In this document: positions 13,008-13,360 of the stretch, piece after piece
Position numbering within the stretch: position 1 is the first letter of the stretch
Layout of the letters: the number at the start of each line of letters is the position of its first letter
NCBI GenBank assembly: GCA_964389305.1
Contig: CAYMEK010000087.1
Location: 1-13,360, forward strand
DNA from: CAYMEK01 sp964389305
Lineage (GTDB): Bacteria; Spirochaetota; Spirochaetia; SZUA-6; DRHE01
DNA length: 13,360 nt
Direction: 5' to 3'
Notes under the pieces: generated by a model
Databases searched by the model: none
Told to the model about the DNA's origin: nothing
The model's input: only the letters and a program-made list of their open reading frames with translations
Made by a program: the position numbers and the translations under genes

Positions 13008-13192
13008 GTCATTCTCCCTTTCACGGTTCGCGTAGGATGCAATATCTTACCATATAATCGGGCACGTTTAAAACTGAAATCAAGGTCATAAGGCTGAAGA
13101 AAGGCTCTGTCCAAGTACTTCCCACTGGCCTTCTGATACCGCCGGTAGGTCTCCTGGAGTACTGCTTTTCGTTCGGACATCGATAACCCCAC
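12992..13192 (-). pseudogene. Remnant resembling the N-terminus of an IS transposase
   Basis: Residues 4-23 of this 66-codon minus-strand frame, with the core SMSERKAVLQETYRRYQKAS, resemble the start of a group of integrase-core IS transposases (MSxxERKxVxxxxxxRYxKASKKEK). After that the match stops and the frame ends soon, so at most the first 20 or so residues survive. The frame begins with GTG at 13192 or ATG at 13180 and its end overlaps the start of the small membrane ORF by 16 bp. The assignment is from memory of the family pattern; no terminal repeats were identified. Confidence 0.35.
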
Positions 13193-13241
13193 TTTCCGGC
13201 ACCTCCCACTCCACAGTATGACCCTTGATCGTGAGGAGGTG

Positions 13242-13308
13242 CTCAGCTAGATTTTTCCGTGAGGCATCGTGCCCGTCTCAGCTAGAAAAATGCTGAGGCA
13301 ATGCGCCC
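13242..13308. repeat. Imperfect direct repeats, one containing a palindrome
   Basis: Two copies of about 32 bp (13242-13274 and 13277-13308) share CTCAGCTAGA, TGAGGCA and a GCCC end. Their A/T centres differ (TTTTT against AAAAT). The second copy is a perfect hairpin, CTCAGC, 9-nt loop, GCTGAG (13277-13297). They could be binding sites or ends of a mobile element. Confidence 0.5.
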
Positions 13309-13360
13309 TGCAACCTCATCCCAAAATCTTCCCCTACCATGGCTGTTGCCTCATGTCAAA

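Noticed and set aside
1..13360. CRISPR arrays, tRNA or rRNA genes
   Set aside because: I saw no regularly spaced repeats and no recognisable tRNA or rRNA segments when reading both strands.

Overview
The window reads as bacterial chromosomal DNA from a diderm (Gram-negative-type) organism. The binding protein at 8427-9629 has a Sec signal peptide with no lipobox cysteine, and the hydrolase at 9801-11603 is a predicted lipoprotein; the first points to a periplasm. I cannot name the taxon. Base composition is a mosaic: by hand counts of sample lines, about 40-50% G+C at the left end, about 55% over the catabolic genes, 65-70% over the ABC transporter operon, and about 50% at the right end. This suggests blocks of different origin joined together.

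Left block (1-4621) is a small-molecule catabolic module. It holds the N-terminal end of a GntR-type regulator (minus), a D-2-hydroxyacid dehydrogenase (minus), an isocitrate lyase/PEP mutase superfamily enzyme (plus), an amidohydrolase-2 family enzyme (plus) and an AiiA-like metallo-beta-lactamase-fold lactonase (minus, converging on the amidohydrolase with a 10-bp overlap). A 23-bp motif with a palindromic core (TATACAACATGTATA) occurs twice at 21/23 identity. One copy overlaps a TTGCAA-17-TATACT promoter for the regulator; the other overlaps a TTGACA-17-TATATT promoter facing the lyase. This looks like an operator set for the partial GntR protein, which would then control itself and the lyase-amidohydrolase unit. 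A plausible but unproven logic is that lactone opening or hydrolysis gives a hydroxyacid, the dehydrogenase converts hydroxy- to keto-acid, and the lyase cleaves a C-C bond. The substrate is unknown.

Middle block (4814-11603) is all on the minus strand. In transcription order it is a CocE/PepX-type hydrolase lipoprotein, a BMP-family substrate-binding protein, a double-domain ABC ATPase and two permeases. The last four form a complete nucleoside-type (BMP/Nup) ABC importer with its own candidate promoter. A strong hairpin lies between the binding-protein and ATPase genes, another starts at the last stop codon, and the ATPase/permease genes overlap.

Right block (11604-13360) holds a HicA-HicB toxin-antitoxin pair behind a promoter carrying a 21-bp perfect inverted repeat. 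A gene-poor stretch with hairpins follows, then an unannotated 39-residue single-span membrane ORF with a good ribosome binding site (minus), a fragment resembling the N-terminus of an IS transposase, and a pair of palindrome-containing direct repeats. This end looks like a mobile-element scar region.
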